From assembly GCF_029223525.1 (NCBI RefSeq), contig NZ_JARHTQ010000053.1, forward strand, positions 1-35,003: a stretch of 35,003 nt of DNA, in the 5' to 3' direction. This stretch comes from Streptantibioticus ferralitis. Its GTDB lineage: Bacteria > Actinomycetota > Actinomycetes > Streptomycetales > Streptomycetaceae. Positions 26,217-33,708 of this stretch are shown one piece after another. The notes beneath the pieces were generated by a model. That model was not told the origin of the DNA and did no database searches. It saw only the letters and a program-made list of their open reading frames with translations. The translations under genes and the position numbers were made by a program. Position 1 is the stretch's first letter. Every line of letters begins with the position of its first letter.

Positions 26217-26482
26217 CCGTTCTCCTTCGCCCAGGCGCGGATCTTGGCGGTGTCCTGGCTGCTGGCGGCAGCGGTGCGCACGGTCCGGCCGCGGCCACGG
26301 CTGCGGCCACCGGTCTTCCGGCCCGCGTCCACGTACTCGGCGAGCAGGCCACGCAGCTTGTCCGCGTTCTCCGTGGTGAGGTCGATCTCGTACGTCGCGC
26401 CGTCGAGGGCGAACGTCACGGTCTCGTCAGCCTCGCCACCGGTGATGTCGTCAACGAGAAGGACCTGGACCTTCTGTGCCAC
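26147..26482 (-). CDS. lsr2: Nucleoid-associated protein Lsr2
   Basis: Histone-like silencer that binds AT-rich DNA, often foreign or specialised-metabolite genes; 111 residues. The N-terminal dimerisation/oligomerisation part (QVLLVDDITGGEADETVTFALDG) and the C-terminal DNA-binding domain with the RGR clamp (Arg95-Gly96-Arg97, NDRGRVPATIREAYEKAH) are intact. The GTG at 26482 has AAAGGGAAG upstream; an in-frame ATG at 26497 would overlap that ribosome site. Two perfect dyads lie just upstream. Confidence 0.95.
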   Translation of the reverse strand: MAQKVQVLLVDDITGGEADETVTFALDGATYEIDLTTENADKLRGLLAEYVDAGRKTGGRSRGRGRTVRTAAASSQDTAKIRAWAKENGYEVNDRGRVPATIREAYEKAHG

Positions 26483-26507
26483 GGGCTTCCCTTTCATCGA
26501 TATGGCT

Positions 26508-26558
26508 CCGGGGACTCCCCGGGATAAAGCAGTACGAGAAAAGGAAACCGCTTTTCTC
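26508..26558 (-). promoter_or_regulatory. Two perfect dyads upstream of lsr2
   Basis: CCGGGGA-C-TCCCCGG (26508-26522) and GAGAAAAG-N7-CTTTTCTC (26536-26558) lie 25-76 bp before the lsr2 start. The second is in an AT-rich island. They could be operators, perhaps for autoregulation by Lsr2. The second might also end readthrough from the upstream acetyltransferase gene. The rest of 26559-26707 shows nothing clear. Confidence 0.45.
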
Positions 26559-26707
26559 CGAAAAACTCAAACCCTTGGACGGTGGCCGACCGCGCACCAG
26601 TACGGAGGTACCACGTTCCGCATGGCGCGATTCGGACATACCCGTACCCGGAGCAGGGTCATGCCGGTGGCAACATCTAGCGGAAAATACTGCTCAGGGT
26701 GCGGCGA

Positions 26708-27259
26708 TCACAGATGCAAGAGCATCCGGCTGTTGCCCAGGGTGTTCGGCTTCACTCGTTCGAGACCGAGGAACTCCGCGACGCCCTCGTCATAGGAACG
26801 CAGCAGCTCGCTGTAGACATCGCCGTCCACCGGAGTCTCGCCGATCTCGACGAAGCCGTGCTTCGTGAAGAAGTCGACTTCGAAGGTGAGGCAGAAAATA
26901 CGGCGCACTCCCAGCCAGCGCGCGGTCTGCAACAGCTTGCCGAGCACCTGGTGTCCCACGCCTTTGCCGTGCAGGTCCGGGCGTACCGCGAGAGTTCGCA
27001 CCTCGGCGAGATCCTCCCACATCACGTGGAGCGCGCCGCAGCCCACGACCTCCGCGTCCGCGTCGCGTTCGGCCACCCAGAACTCCTGGATGTCCTCGTA
27101 AAGGGTCACGGTGGGCTTGTCGAGCAGGATGCGTTCATGTACATAGCCGTCGAGCAACTGCCGGATCGCGGCCACATCACTCGTCCTGGCCCGGCGGATG
27201 GTCACCTCATTTGCGATGAGAGGTGTCGAGGACGAAGACGGCGAAGAGGCTGAGGACAT
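26708..27259 (-). CDS. GNAT acetyltransferase, amino-acid N-acetyltransferase-like
   Basis: 183 residues with a Ser-rich N-terminal tail (1-15). A GNAT fold follows: VTIRRARTSDVAAIRQLL, VVGCGALHVMWEDLAEVRTLAV, and the acetyl-CoA loop RPDLHGKGVGHQVLGKLL. The FTKHGFVEIGE end is typical of the short single-domain N-acetylglutamate synthases of actinobacteria, so a role in arginine synthesis is plausible. ATG 27259 has TAGCGT 6 nt upstream and lies 9 bp after the BlaI gene, without a ribosome site. It may have its own leaderless promoter inside the end of that gene. Confidence 0.85.
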   Translation of the reverse strand: MSSASSPSSSSTPLIANEVTIRRARTSDVAAIRQLLDGYVHERILLDKPTVTLYEDIQEFWVAERDADAEVVGCGALHVMWEDLAEVRTLAVRPDLHGKGVGHQVLGKLLQTARWLGVRRIFCLTFEVDFFTKHGFVEIGETPVDGDVYSELLRSYDEGVAEFLGLERVKPNTLGNSRMLLHL

Positions 27260-27265
27260 AGCCGG

Positions 27266-27271
27266 ACGCTA
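27266..27271 (-). promoter_or_regulatory. -10 box of the acetyltransferase gene (leaderless)
   Basis: TAGCGT on the minus strand, 6 nt before ATG 27259, overlapping the stop codon of the BlaI-family gene. Confidence 0.4.
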
Positions 27272-27676
27272 TCGCCCGGGCGCTTCCCGGGTACCGGCGG
27301 GTTCGCCGGGTGGCGCTTCCGGCTGGACGATCCGGGAGGCGTCCCGCAGGGCTTCGCGTTGTTCCGGCGACATCATGCTGAAGAACTGCACGAGAGCGGC
27401 GGCCGGGTTCTCGCTGGCGGCCCATCCTTCGTGCATCAGTGCGGCCGAGTACGCATCACGGGTGGAAACCGCCTCATAGCGATAGGCACGCCCTTCGTGT
27501 TCCCGGCGGAGCATGCCCTTCTGATGCAGGTTGTCCATTACCGTCATCACCGTCGTGTAGGCGATGGACCGTTCCTGCTGCAAGTCTTCCAGCACTTCGC
27601 GGACCGTGACCGGGCGGTTCCGGTGCCACACCCTGGTCATGACCGCGTCTTCGAGATCACCCAATCGACGTGCCAC
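27269..27676 (-). CDS. BlaI/MecI-family transcriptional regulator
   Basis: 135-residue winged-helix repressor. LGDLEDAVMTRVWHRNRPVTVREVLEDL and IAYTTVMTVMDNLHQKGMLRREHEGRAYRYE are diagnostic of the family (about 5-70). The C-terminal helix SALMHEGWAASENPAAALVQFF serves dimerisation. No BlaR-type protease gene is next to it. GTG 27676 has TACTAT 6 nt upstream (27683-27688) and no ribosome site. BlaI proteins often bind TACTAC-like dyads, and the -10 region itself (ACTACTATT) may be an autoregulatory site. Confidence 0.92.
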   Translation of the reverse strand: MARRLGDLEDAVMTRVWHRNRPVTVREVLEDLQQERSIAYTTVMTVMDNLHQKGMLRREHEGRAYRYEAVSTRDAYSAALMHEGWAASENPAAALVQFFSMMSPEQREALRDASRIVQPEAPPGEPAGTREAPGR

Positions 27677-27682
27677 AGCAGA

Positions 27683-27688
27683 ATAGTA
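27683..27688 (-). promoter_or_regulatory. -10 box of the BlaI-family gene (leaderless)
   Basis: TACTAT on the minus strand, 6 nt before GTG 27676, within an ACTACTATT stretch. Confidence 0.5.
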
Positions 27689-27728
27689 GTGGCAAATGTC
27701 TCTGATGCGGCATTTTCAGGGCCGCTCA

Positions 27729-27756
27729 GAGCCCCGAAGTATTAACTTTGGGGCTC
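27729..27756. terminator. Terminator of the small membrane protein gene
   Basis: 12-bp stem with one G-U-type mismatch (GAGCCCCGAAGT 27729-27740 and ACTTTGGGGCTC 27745-27756) and a 4-nt loop that contains the stop codon of the minus-strand gene. Confidence 0.75.
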
Positions 27757-27936
27757 CGCGGAAGCGGTCGTGGAAGCGGCGCGGCCGGTCGCCTCGGCGC
27801 GCGCGAGTGCCGCGTCGACGGCGGCGTCCTCCTTGGCCTTGTTGGCGCCGCCCTGGTTCTTGATGATCGTCACCACGAGGAACGTGAAGGCCACCGCCAT
27901 TACCACCGGCGGAACCAGCGCGGAGACGTAGTCCAC
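27742..27936 (-). CDS. Small single-pass membrane protein
   Basis: 64 residues. One membrane helix (about 5-25, LVPPVVMAVAFTFLVVTIIK) is followed by a charged, Ala-rich helical tail (GGANKAKEDAAVDAALARAEATGR split), probably cytoplasmic. GTG 27936 has GGAGTGAGG at good spacing. A -10-like TACTCT (27979-27984, minus) lies about 42 nt upstream. Function unknown. Synteny with Streptomyces suggests a conserved gene. Confidence 0.75.
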   Translation of the reverse strand: MDYVSALVPPVVMAVAFTFLVVTIIKNQGGANKAKEDAAVDAALARAEATGRAASTTASAEPQS

Positions 27937-28024
27937 GATTGCCTCACTCCTTCTGAAGGAAACCCTGTCAAGGCTCCCAGAGTAGGCCAGTGGGTTATCG
28001 CGCTCGGCTCCGAGGTGGGATAGG

Positions 28025-28870
28025 TCAGCCGATGGCGCGTCGTTCCTGCGGAGGTGCGGTGTCACGGCGGCGCGGCGGCCAGATTTCCGCCGGGGTGGGG
28101 ACACGCCGCTCGGGCTCCGGGGATTGCGGTGGCTGCGGCGGTTCGGCGATCGGCCCGGAATCGGAGGCCGGGCGAGCGCTCCCGGAGGCAGGGACCGGAA
28201 TCAGCACGTCCAGGACCCGTCCCCCCGGCCCGCCGCCCTCGCAGCGGCCGCCGGGCAGCGCCAGCAGCCCCTTGCGGTCGGCGGGCCGGGCGGGCCCCCA
28301 TTCCGCGGGCCTCGGGCGCGGCGTACGGCGGTCAAGCCGGGCGCGTACGGCAAGCTCGGCGAGGTCTTCACAACGTCGGCGCATACCTTCCCTCCGGTAC
28401 GACTCAGCGGGTCCGCACGGCAGTCGGCGCAACTCCCTCAGCGCGGCGAGGTCTTCGGGCGTCGGCAGATAGCCGCCGTCCAACGCCTCGCCGAGCAGCT
28501 CCAGATAGTCCGCCGCGGTACCGGGCAGGGCCTCCCGGTAGCGCGCCAGGTCGGCGCGGAGAAAGGACCGCAGACGGTCGCTCTCGCGGACCGCCTCGTC
28601 CAGCGCTTCGGCGAGCCGCAGATACTCATGGACGTCGCCCGGCTCACGCGCCGTACCTGTGGGCGCGTGAGCGGTGCTCGGCCTGACCGCCCGGCGGGCG
28701 GACTCGACCGGGGGCGCGGCCGAGCGGCTGCGTGGCATCTCGGCCGAGGCGCGCTCCGCAAGAGCCGCGCTGGGTGCGGTCAGAAGGGCCTCGGCGAGGG
28801 CGCGCCGGAGCACCCGCAGCTCGTCCGCGCTGAACGCCATGCCGCCTCGGGACCCGTGTGGCGTGGGCAT
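28025..28870 (-). CDS. Hypothetical protein
   Basis: 281 residues, no family recognised. The N-terminal half is helical (FSADELRVLRRALAEALL; later EYLRLAEALDEAVRESDRLRSFLRADLARYREALPG split), with coiled-coil character at about 75-130. The C-terminal third is Pro/Arg-rich and probably disordered (EPPQPPQSPEPERR). The start is either ATG 28870, with TAAAGT 6 nt upstream (leaderless), or ATG 28840, with GAGG upstream. A perfect 25-bp dyad lies just upstream. The codon bias is typical of the region, so it is a real gene. Confidence 0.72.
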   Translation of the reverse strand: MPTPHGSRGGMAFSADELRVLRRALAEALLTAPSAALAERASAEMPRSRSAAPPVESARRAVRPSTAHAPTGTAREPGDVHEYLRLAEALDEAVRESDRLRSFLRADLARYREALPGTAADYLELLGEALDGGYLPTPEDLAALRELRRLPCGPAESYRREGMRRRCEDLAELAVRARLDRRTPRPRPAEWGPARPADRKGLLALPGGRCEGGGPGGRVLDVLIPVPASGSARPASDSGPIAEPPQPPQSPEPERRVPTPAEIWPPRRRDTAPPQERRAIG

Positions 28871-28876
28871 GGCCTG

Positions 28877-28882
28877 ACTTTA
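28877..28882 (-). promoter_or_regulatory. -10 box of the hypothetical gene at 28025 (leaderless)
   Basis: TAAAGT on the minus strand, 6 nt before ATG 28870. The -35 position falls inside the dyad at 28892-28916. Confidence 0.45.
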
Positions 28883-28891
28883 CGTACTTAA

Positions 28892-28916
28892 CGGACAAAT
28901 GCGCAGCATTTGTCCG
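28892..28916. promoter_or_regulatory. Perfect 25-bp dyad, candidate operator
   Basis: CGGACAAATGC-GCA-GCATTTGTCCG has two exact 11-bp arms and a 3-bp centre. It spans the -35 position of the leaderless promoter of the hypothetical gene. It is AT-richer than its surroundings. I cannot name a regulator. Confidence 0.6.
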
Positions 28917-28963
28917 TGACGGCGCGGCGGACTGCCCTTCGGGCGGATTCGCGGGTGGGTACC

Positions 28964-28983
28964 GGTGGGTTCGACACCGCCGG
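28964..28983. repeat. Dispersed 20-bp intergenic repeat, copy 2
   Basis: GGTGGGTTCGACACCGCCGG matches 12368-12387 at 19 of 20 positions. Both copies are followed by a GTTG-rich stretch. Confidence 0.55.
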
Positions 28984-29024
28984 ACTCCACCGTTGTGGTT
29001 GCTCACCGTTGCGGCGGATCTTTA

Positions 29025-29042
29025 TTGGGGGCAAGCCCCCAA
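29025..29042. terminator. Hairpin downstream of coaX (second)
   Basis: TTGGGGGC and GCCCCCAA with a 2-nt loop. It follows the stronger hairpin at 29064-29086 for minus-strand transcription. Confidence 0.5.
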
Positions 29043-29063
29043 ACCCCCCGTGGTTCGGCGGTT

Positions 29064-29086
29064 CGGGGGCTTGCGGCAAGCCCCCG
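29064..29086. terminator. Terminator hairpin of the cofactor operon
   Basis: CGGGGGCTTG and CAAGCCCCCG with a 3-nt loop, a perfect 10-bp stem about 70 bp after the coaX stop. It shares the GGCAAGCCCCC element with the hairpin at 29025-29042, suggesting duplication. Confidence 0.65.
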
Positions 29087-29154
29087 TACCAGCGAGCCGC
29101 CACGAAGCCCGGCCGTGCCGAACCGCGCCGTACCCCGAAAGCCCGCCCGAAGGG

Positions 29155-29952
29155 CTACATCACCGACACGTTGCGTTCGTAGACCAGGCGCAGACCGATC
29201 AGGGTCAGCCAGGGCTCGTGGGCGTCGATGATGGAGGCCTCGCCCAGCACCAGGGGGGCGAGGCCGCCCGTGGCGATGACCGTCACGTCGTCCGGGTCGT
29301 CGGCCAGTTCGCGGGCCATCCGCTCGCCGATGCCGTCCACCTGGCCGGCGAAGCCGTACAGGATGCCGGACTGCATCGCCTCGACCGTGTTCTTGCCGAC
29401 GACGCTGCGCGGCCGGGCCAGCTCGATCTTGCGCAGTTGCGCACCGCGCACCCCGAGCGCGTCCACCGAGATCTCGATGCCGGGTGCGATCGCGCCGCCC
29501 AGGTACTCACCGCGCGCGGAGACCGCGTCGAAGGTGGTGGCGGTGCCGAAGTCGACCACGATGCACGGGCCGCCGTAGAGATGGACCGCGGCCAGCGCGT
29601 TGATGATGCGGTCGGCGCCGACCTCCTTGGGGTTGTCCGCCAGCACCGGCACCCCGGTCTTCACGCCCGGTTCCACCAGCACCGAGGGCACGTCCCCGTA
29701 GTAACGCCGGGTCACCTCGCGCAGCTCGTGCAGCACCGAGGGGACGGTCGAGCAGATCGAGATGCCGTCGATCCCGTCGCCCAGGTCGTCGCCGAGCAGC
29801 GGGTGCATGCCCATCAGCCCCTGCAGCAGTACCGCCAACTCGTCGGCGGTGCGCCGCGCGTCGGTGGAGATCCGCCAGTGCTCGACGATCTCCTCGCCGT
29901 CGAACAGGCCGAGGACGGTATGGGTGTTGCCGACGTCGATGGTGAGCAGCAT
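29155..29952 (-). CDS. coaX: Type III pantothenate kinase
   Basis: Phosphorylates pantothenate in the first committed step of CoA synthesis; 265 residues. The ASKHA-fold phosphate motifs are TIDVGNTHTVLG (starting at Asp6) and DFGTATTFDAV. KEVGADRIINALAA and GGAIAPGIEISVDAL are further type III signatures. The ATG shares its A with the TGA of nadC (TGATG), so translation is coupled. It is the last gene of the operon and uses pantothenate made by PanC in the same transcript. Confidence 0.95.
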   Translation of the reverse strand: MLLTIDVGNTHTVLGLFDGEEIVEHWRISTDARRTADELAVLLQGLMGMHPLLGDDLGDGIDGISICSTVPSVLHELREVTRRYYGDVPSVLVEPGVKTGVPVLADNPKEVGADRIINALAAVHLYGGPCIVVDFGTATTFDAVSARGEYLGGAIAPGIEISVDALGVRGAQLRKIELARPRSVVGKNTVEAMQSGILYGFAGQVDGIGERMARELADDPDDVTVIATGGLAPLVLGEASIIDAHEPWLTLIGLRLVYERNVSVM

Positions 29953-30971
29953 CAGCTCTGCTCCGCCCTGAAGTCCAGGCCGATGTCGAGGATCGGCGAG
30001 GAGTGGGTGAGCGCGCCGACCGCGAGGTAGTCCACGCCGGTCTCGGCGTACGCGCGGGCGTTCTCCAGCGTCAGACGGCCGGAGGACTCCAGGAGGGCGC
30101 GGCCCGCGACGATCGCGACCGCCTCCTCGGTCTCCACGGGAGTGAAGTTGTCCAACAGGATCAAGTCGGCCCCGGCGTCCAGGACTTCACGCAGCTGGTG
30201 GAGGGTGTCGACCTCGACCTCGATGGCCAGCTCGGGGAACTCCGCGCGCACCGCCCGGAACGCCTCGGCGACGCCTCCGGCCGCGACCACGTGGTTGTCC
30301 TTGACCAGCGCCGCGTCGGAGAGCGACATCCGGTGGTTGACGCCGCCGCCGCAGCGCACCGCGTACTTCTCCAACGCCCGCAGCCCGGGAGTGGTCTTGC
30401 GGGTGTCGCGGACCTTCGCCTTGGTGCCTTCCAGCGCGTCGGCCCAGGCGCGGGTGGCGGTGGCGATGCCGGACAGCCGGCACAGCAGGTTGAGCGCGCT
30501 GCGCTCGCCGGTGAGCAGATCACGGGTGCGGGTGCGTACGGTCAGCAGCACCTGGCCCGCCTCGACCCGGTCGCCGTCCTCGACGTGCCGCTCGACCTCG
30601 AACTCGTCGGTGCAGACCACGGAAAGGACCGCCTCGGCGATCCGCAGACCCGCCACCGTACCCGCCTCGCGGGCGGTGAAGTCGGCCACCGACATGGCGT
30701 CTTCGGGCACCGTCGCCACCGTCGTCACGTCCACGCCGTTGTCGAGGTCCTCCTCGATGGCCATGTGCGCGATGTCCTCGACCTGCACCGGGTCGAGTCC
30801 GGCGGCGGCGAGCAGCTCGGCAAGGTCGGGGTCGAGACCGCACTCCAGCGGATCGATGTCGTACACCTCGGATTCGCCGCAGCCGCAGGCGTCACCGCAG
30901 CCTCCCCCCGAGTCGGCCGGTACTTGGCCCGGGCGGCCGATCTGGAGGAGGGGAAGGTCGGGCGTGCTCAT
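29952..30971 (-). CDS. nadC: Nicotinate-nucleotide pyrophosphorylase (quinolinate phosphoribosyltransferase)
   Basis: Converts quinolinate and PRPP to nicotinate mononucleotide, CO2 and PPi; 339 residues. Catalytic motifs include RKTTPGLRALEKYAVRCGGGVNHRM and VKDNHV, then EVEVDTL, LLDNF and TLENARAYAETGVDYLAVGALTHS split over the C-terminal barrel. Compared with the usual 280-290 residues there is an N-terminal extension of about 50 residues with four cysteines (Cys25, 29, 31, 44; GGGCGDACGCGES), which could bind a metal. The ATG overlaps the nadB stop (ATGA). Confidence 0.95.
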   Translation of the reverse strand: MSTPDLPLLQIGRPGQVPADSGGGCGDACGCGESEVYDIDPLECGLDPDLAELLAAAGLDPVQVEDIAHMAIEEDLDNGVDVTTVATVPEDAMSVADFTAREAGTVAGLRIAEAVLSVVCTDEFEVERHVEDGDRVEAGQVLLTVRTRTRDLLTGERSALNLLCRLSGIATATRAWADALEGTKAKVRDTRKTTPGLRALEKYAVRCGGGVNHRMSLSDAALVKDNHVVAAGGVAEAFRAVRAEFPELAIEVEVDTLHQLREVLDAGADLILLDNFTPVETEEAVAIVAGRALLESSGRLTLENARAYAETGVDYLAVGALTHSSPILDIGLDFRAEQS

Positions 30972-32857
30972 GAGCGGGGCTCCCTGTTGCTGCGGTGGAC
31001 GGGCGGGAAGTCTGCGGTCGCGGTGGGCGAAACGGACAGGGTCCGCTCGGGGGTCAGGCGAACGACCAGGTGGCGGCGCCAGTTGAGGTCGTCGCGGTCA
31101 GGGCGGTCCTCGCGCCAGTGGCAGCCGCGGGTCTCCTCACGGCGGCGGGCCGCGGCGACCAGCACGCGGGCGACCAGGTTGAGGTTGGTGGCCTCCCAGG
31201 TCTCCACGCAGGGCTCGGCGGTCTTGTGGTCGCGCTCCAGGTCCTCGACCGCCTGGGTGTGGATGCGCTCCAGCTCGGCGGCGGCTCGCGCCAGGCTCTC
31301 GGCGCTGCGCAGGACGCCCGCGCCCCGCGTCATCACGCGTTGGATCTCGTAGCGCGCGGAGTGCTCGAGCAGCGGATCACCGGAGGGGCCGGGCACGACC
31401 GGCGCACCGGCCGCCGGAGGGTTGGCCAGGATGTCGTCGGCGATGCGCTCGGCGAACACCAGGCCTTCCAGCAGCGAGTTGGAGGCCAGCCGGTTGGCTC
31501 CGTGCACACCGGTGCAGGCGACCTCTCCGCACGCGTACAGGCCGGGCACGGTGGTACGGCCGTGCAGATCGGTCCGTACGCCACCGGAGGCGTAGTGCGC
31601 GGCGGGCGCGACCGGGATCGGCTCGGTCACCGGGTCGATGCCGTTGGCGCGGCAGGCGGCGAGGATCGTCGGGAAGCGGCGGGCCCACATCTCGGCGCCG
31701 AAGTGCCGGGCGTCGAGGTACATGTGCTCGGCGCCGGTCTGCTGCATACGGCGCATGATGCCCTTGGCGACGATGTCGCGGGGGGCCAACTCGGCCAGCT
31801 CGTGCTGGCCCTGCATGAACCGCACGCCGTCGGCGTCGACGAGATGGGCGCCCTCTCCCCGTACCGCCTCGGAGACCAGCGGCTGCTGGCCCTCGGCCTC
31901 CGGGCCGAGCCACAGCACGGTCGGGTGGAACTGGACGAACTCCAGGTCGGAGACCTCGGCCCCGGCCCGCAGGGCCAGCGCGACACCGTCACCGGTGGAG
32001 ACGGCGGGGTTGGTGGTGGCCGAGAAGACCTGGCCCATGCCGCCGGTGGCCAGTACGACGGCGGGCGCGTGCACGGCGCCCACGCCGTCGCGCTGCCCCT
32101 CGCCCATCACATGCAGCGTGACACCGGCGGTACGGCCCCGCGTGTCGGTGAGCAGATCCAGCACGAGCGCGTTCTCGATCGTCTCGATCCTCCCCTGGCC
32201 TTCGGCATGGGGGACCCCGCGGCCTTCGGCATGGGGAACCCCGGGGCCTTCGGCATGGGGAACCCCGGGGCCTTCGGCATGGGGGACCCCGGGGCCCTCG
32301 GCATGGGGAACCCCGGGGCCCTCGGCATGGGGAACCCCGGGGCCCTCGGCATGGGGAACCCCGGTGCCCTCGGCATGGGGGACCCCGACGCGCACCGCCT
32401 CGACCAGCGCGCGGGAGACCTCGGCCCCGGTCGCGTCGCCGCCCGCGTGCGCTATCCGGCTGCGGTGGTGGCCGCCCTCGCGGGTCAGCAGGATCTCGCC
32501 GGTCGCCTCGGAGGTGTCGAACCGCGCACCGGAGGCGATCAACCGCCGTACCGCGTCCGGGCCTTCGGTGACCAGGGTGCGTACCGCGGGCTCGTCGCAC
32601 AGCCCGGCGCCCGCGACCAGCGTGTCGTCCAGATGCTGCTGCGGGGTGTCGCCGTCACCCAGCGCGGCGGCGATGCCGCCCTGCGCCCAGCGGGTCGAGC
32701 CGTCGTCCAGCTTCGCCTTGGTGACGACGGTGACCTTGGCCCCCGCGGCGGCGCAGCGCAGCGCGGTCGTCAGCCCCGCGACGCCGGAGCCGACGACGAC
32801 CACATCGGCCTCGATGGCCCAGCCGGGCGCCGGGGCGAGCAGCCGTATGTCGCTCAT
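30968..32857 (-). CDS. nadB: L-aspartate oxidase with an octapeptide-repeat insertion
   Basis: FAD enzyme oxidising L-aspartate to iminoaspartate, the first step of NAD synthesis; 629 residues. The dinucleotide motif is [17 protein letters not shown] (19-35). [47 protein letters not shown] and [14 protein letters not shown] are family signatures, so the reading frame is intact. The oddity is residues 157-220: eight copies of GVPHAEG plus one variable residue (T, P or R, Q) inserted between the helix ending ALVEAVR and the strand [13 protein letters not shown]. Other Streptomyces enzymes, as I recall, have only a few residues there. The insertion is a 24-bp minisatellite and keeps frame. It overlaps panC and nadC by 4 bp each. 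Confidence 0.95.
   Translation of the reverse strand: MSDIRLLAPAPGWAIEADVVVVGSGVAGLTTALRCAAAGAKVTVVTKAKLDDGSTRWAQGGIAAALGDGDTPQQHLDDTLVAGAGLCDEPAVRTLVTEGPDAVRRLIASGARFDTSEATGEILLTREGGHHRSRIAHAGGDATGAEVSRALVEAVRVGVPHAEGTGVPHAEGPGVPHAEGPGVPHAEGPGVPHAEGPGVPHAEGPGVPHAEGRGVPHAEGQGRIETIENALVLDLLTDTRGRTAGVTLHVMGEGQRDGVGAVHAPAVVLATGGMGQVFSATTNPAVSTGDGVALALRAGAEVSDLEFVQFHPTVLWLGPEAEGQQPLVSEAVRGEGAHLVDADGVRFMQGQHELAELAPRDIVAKGIMRRMQQTGAEHMYLDARHFGAEMWARRFPTILAACRANGIDPVTEPIPVAPAAHYASGGVRTDLHGRTTVPGLYACGEVACTGVHGANRLASNSLLEGLVFAERIADDILANPPAAGAPVVPGPSGDPLLEHSARYEIQRVMTRGAGVLRSAESLARAAAELERIHTQAVEDLERDHKTAEPCVETWEATNLNLVARVLVAAARRREETRGCHWREDRPDRDDLNWRRHLVVRLTPERTLSVSPTATADFPPVHRSNREPRS
32197..32388. repeat. 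8 x 24-bp tandem minisatellite inside nadB
   Basis: Eight adjacent 24-bp units, plus-strand core GGCCTTCGGCATGGGGAACC then CCGG. Units 1-4 carry CCTTCGG and units 5-8 CCCTCGG. Units 1, 4 and 8 have GGGGGACCCC, the others GGGGAACCCC. Unit 8 begins with T, and units 1 and 8 differ at the end (C and A). The unit contains a GGGG-TT-CCCC mini-hairpin. Because 24 is a multiple of 3, all six frames stay open across the array. Confidence 0.97.
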
Positions 32858-33708
32858 GAGCGGGCTCCGAACTCCAGGGGAAGGTTGTCGATCAGCCGGG
32901 TGGTGCCGACCCTGGCCGCGACGGCGAGGACCGCCGGGCCGGTGTGGCCGGGCGCGGCCTCGGTGAAGTCCGCCGGGTCGACCAGGGCAAGGTAGTCCAC
33001 GGCCATGCCGTCGGACGCGTCGAGTACGGAGCGAGCCGCCTCGCGGACCGCCTCGGGGCCGTCGGCGAGCGCGTCCCGCCCGGCGAACAGGGCGCGGGAC
33101 AGCGCGAGGGCGGTGCGCCGCTCGTCCTCGGACAGATAGCGGTTCCGGCTGGACAGCGCGAGGCCGTCGGATTCGCGGACGGTGGGCACCCCGACGACTT
33201 CCACACCGAAGTTGAGGTCGGCCACCATGCGGCGGATCAGCGAGAGTTGCTGGGCGTCCTTCTGGCCGTAGAAGGCGACGTCCGGCCGGGTGAGGTGGAG
33301 CAGCTTGGCGACGACGGTGAGCATGCCGTCGAAGTGGCCGGGGCGACAGGCGCCTTCGTAGCGCTCGCCCATCGGCCCCGCGGTGATCCGGACCTGGGGT
33401 TCGCCTCCCGGGTAGACCTCGTCGGTGCCGGGCGCGAAGACGATGTCGGCGCCGGCCTGTTCGGCGATCTTCAGATCCGCGTCCAACGTGCGCGGATAGC
33501 GGTCGAGGTCCTCGTTCGGGCCGAACTGCAGGGGGTTGACGAACACGGTGACCATGACCCGGCCGTCGCCCACCCGCTCCCTGGCGGTACGGATCAGCGT
33601 GGCGTGTCCTTCGTGCAGCGCGCCCATCGTCATCACCACGGCGAGCCGGCCGGACGCGCCGGCCACCAGCGCGTCCAGTTCACCCGAGGTGTGCACCAGC
33701 TCCGTCAT
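32854..33708 (-). CDS. panC: Pantoate--beta-alanine ligase
   Basis: Joins pantoate and beta-alanine with ATP to make pantothenate; 284 residues. It has the cytidylyltransferase-like motif MGALHEGH (His32, His35), [18 protein letters not shown], the [15 protein letters not shown] segment, FYGQKDAQQ and the KMSKS-like ALSSRNRYL. The ATG overlaps the stop of the DUF2520 gene, and its own stop overlaps the nadB start (both ATGA). Confidence 0.96.
   Translation of the reverse strand: MTELVHTSGELDALVAGASGRLAVVMTMGALHEGHATLIRTARERVGDGRVMVTVFVNPLQFGPNEDLDRYPRTLDADLKIAEQAGADIVFAPGTDEVYPGGEPQVRITAGPMGERYEGACRPGHFDGMLTVVAKLLHLTRPDVAFYGQKDAQQLSLIRRMVADLNFGVEVVGVPTVRESDGLALSSRNRYLSEDERRTALALSRALFAGRDALADGPEAVREAARSVLDASDGMAVDYLALVDPADFTEAAPGHTGPAVLAVAARVGTTRLIDNLPLEFGARS

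Noticed and set aside
32197-32388. CRISPR-like array
   Set aside because: The units are directly abutting 24-mers with no unique spacers and lie in frame within nadB.
30995-32995. Long open frame on the plus strand opposite nadB-nadC (and another at 31638-32966)
   Set aside because: It is antisense to clear nadB and nadC genes, has no ribosome site, and stays open because of G+C codon bias and because the 24-bp repeat cannot introduce a stop.
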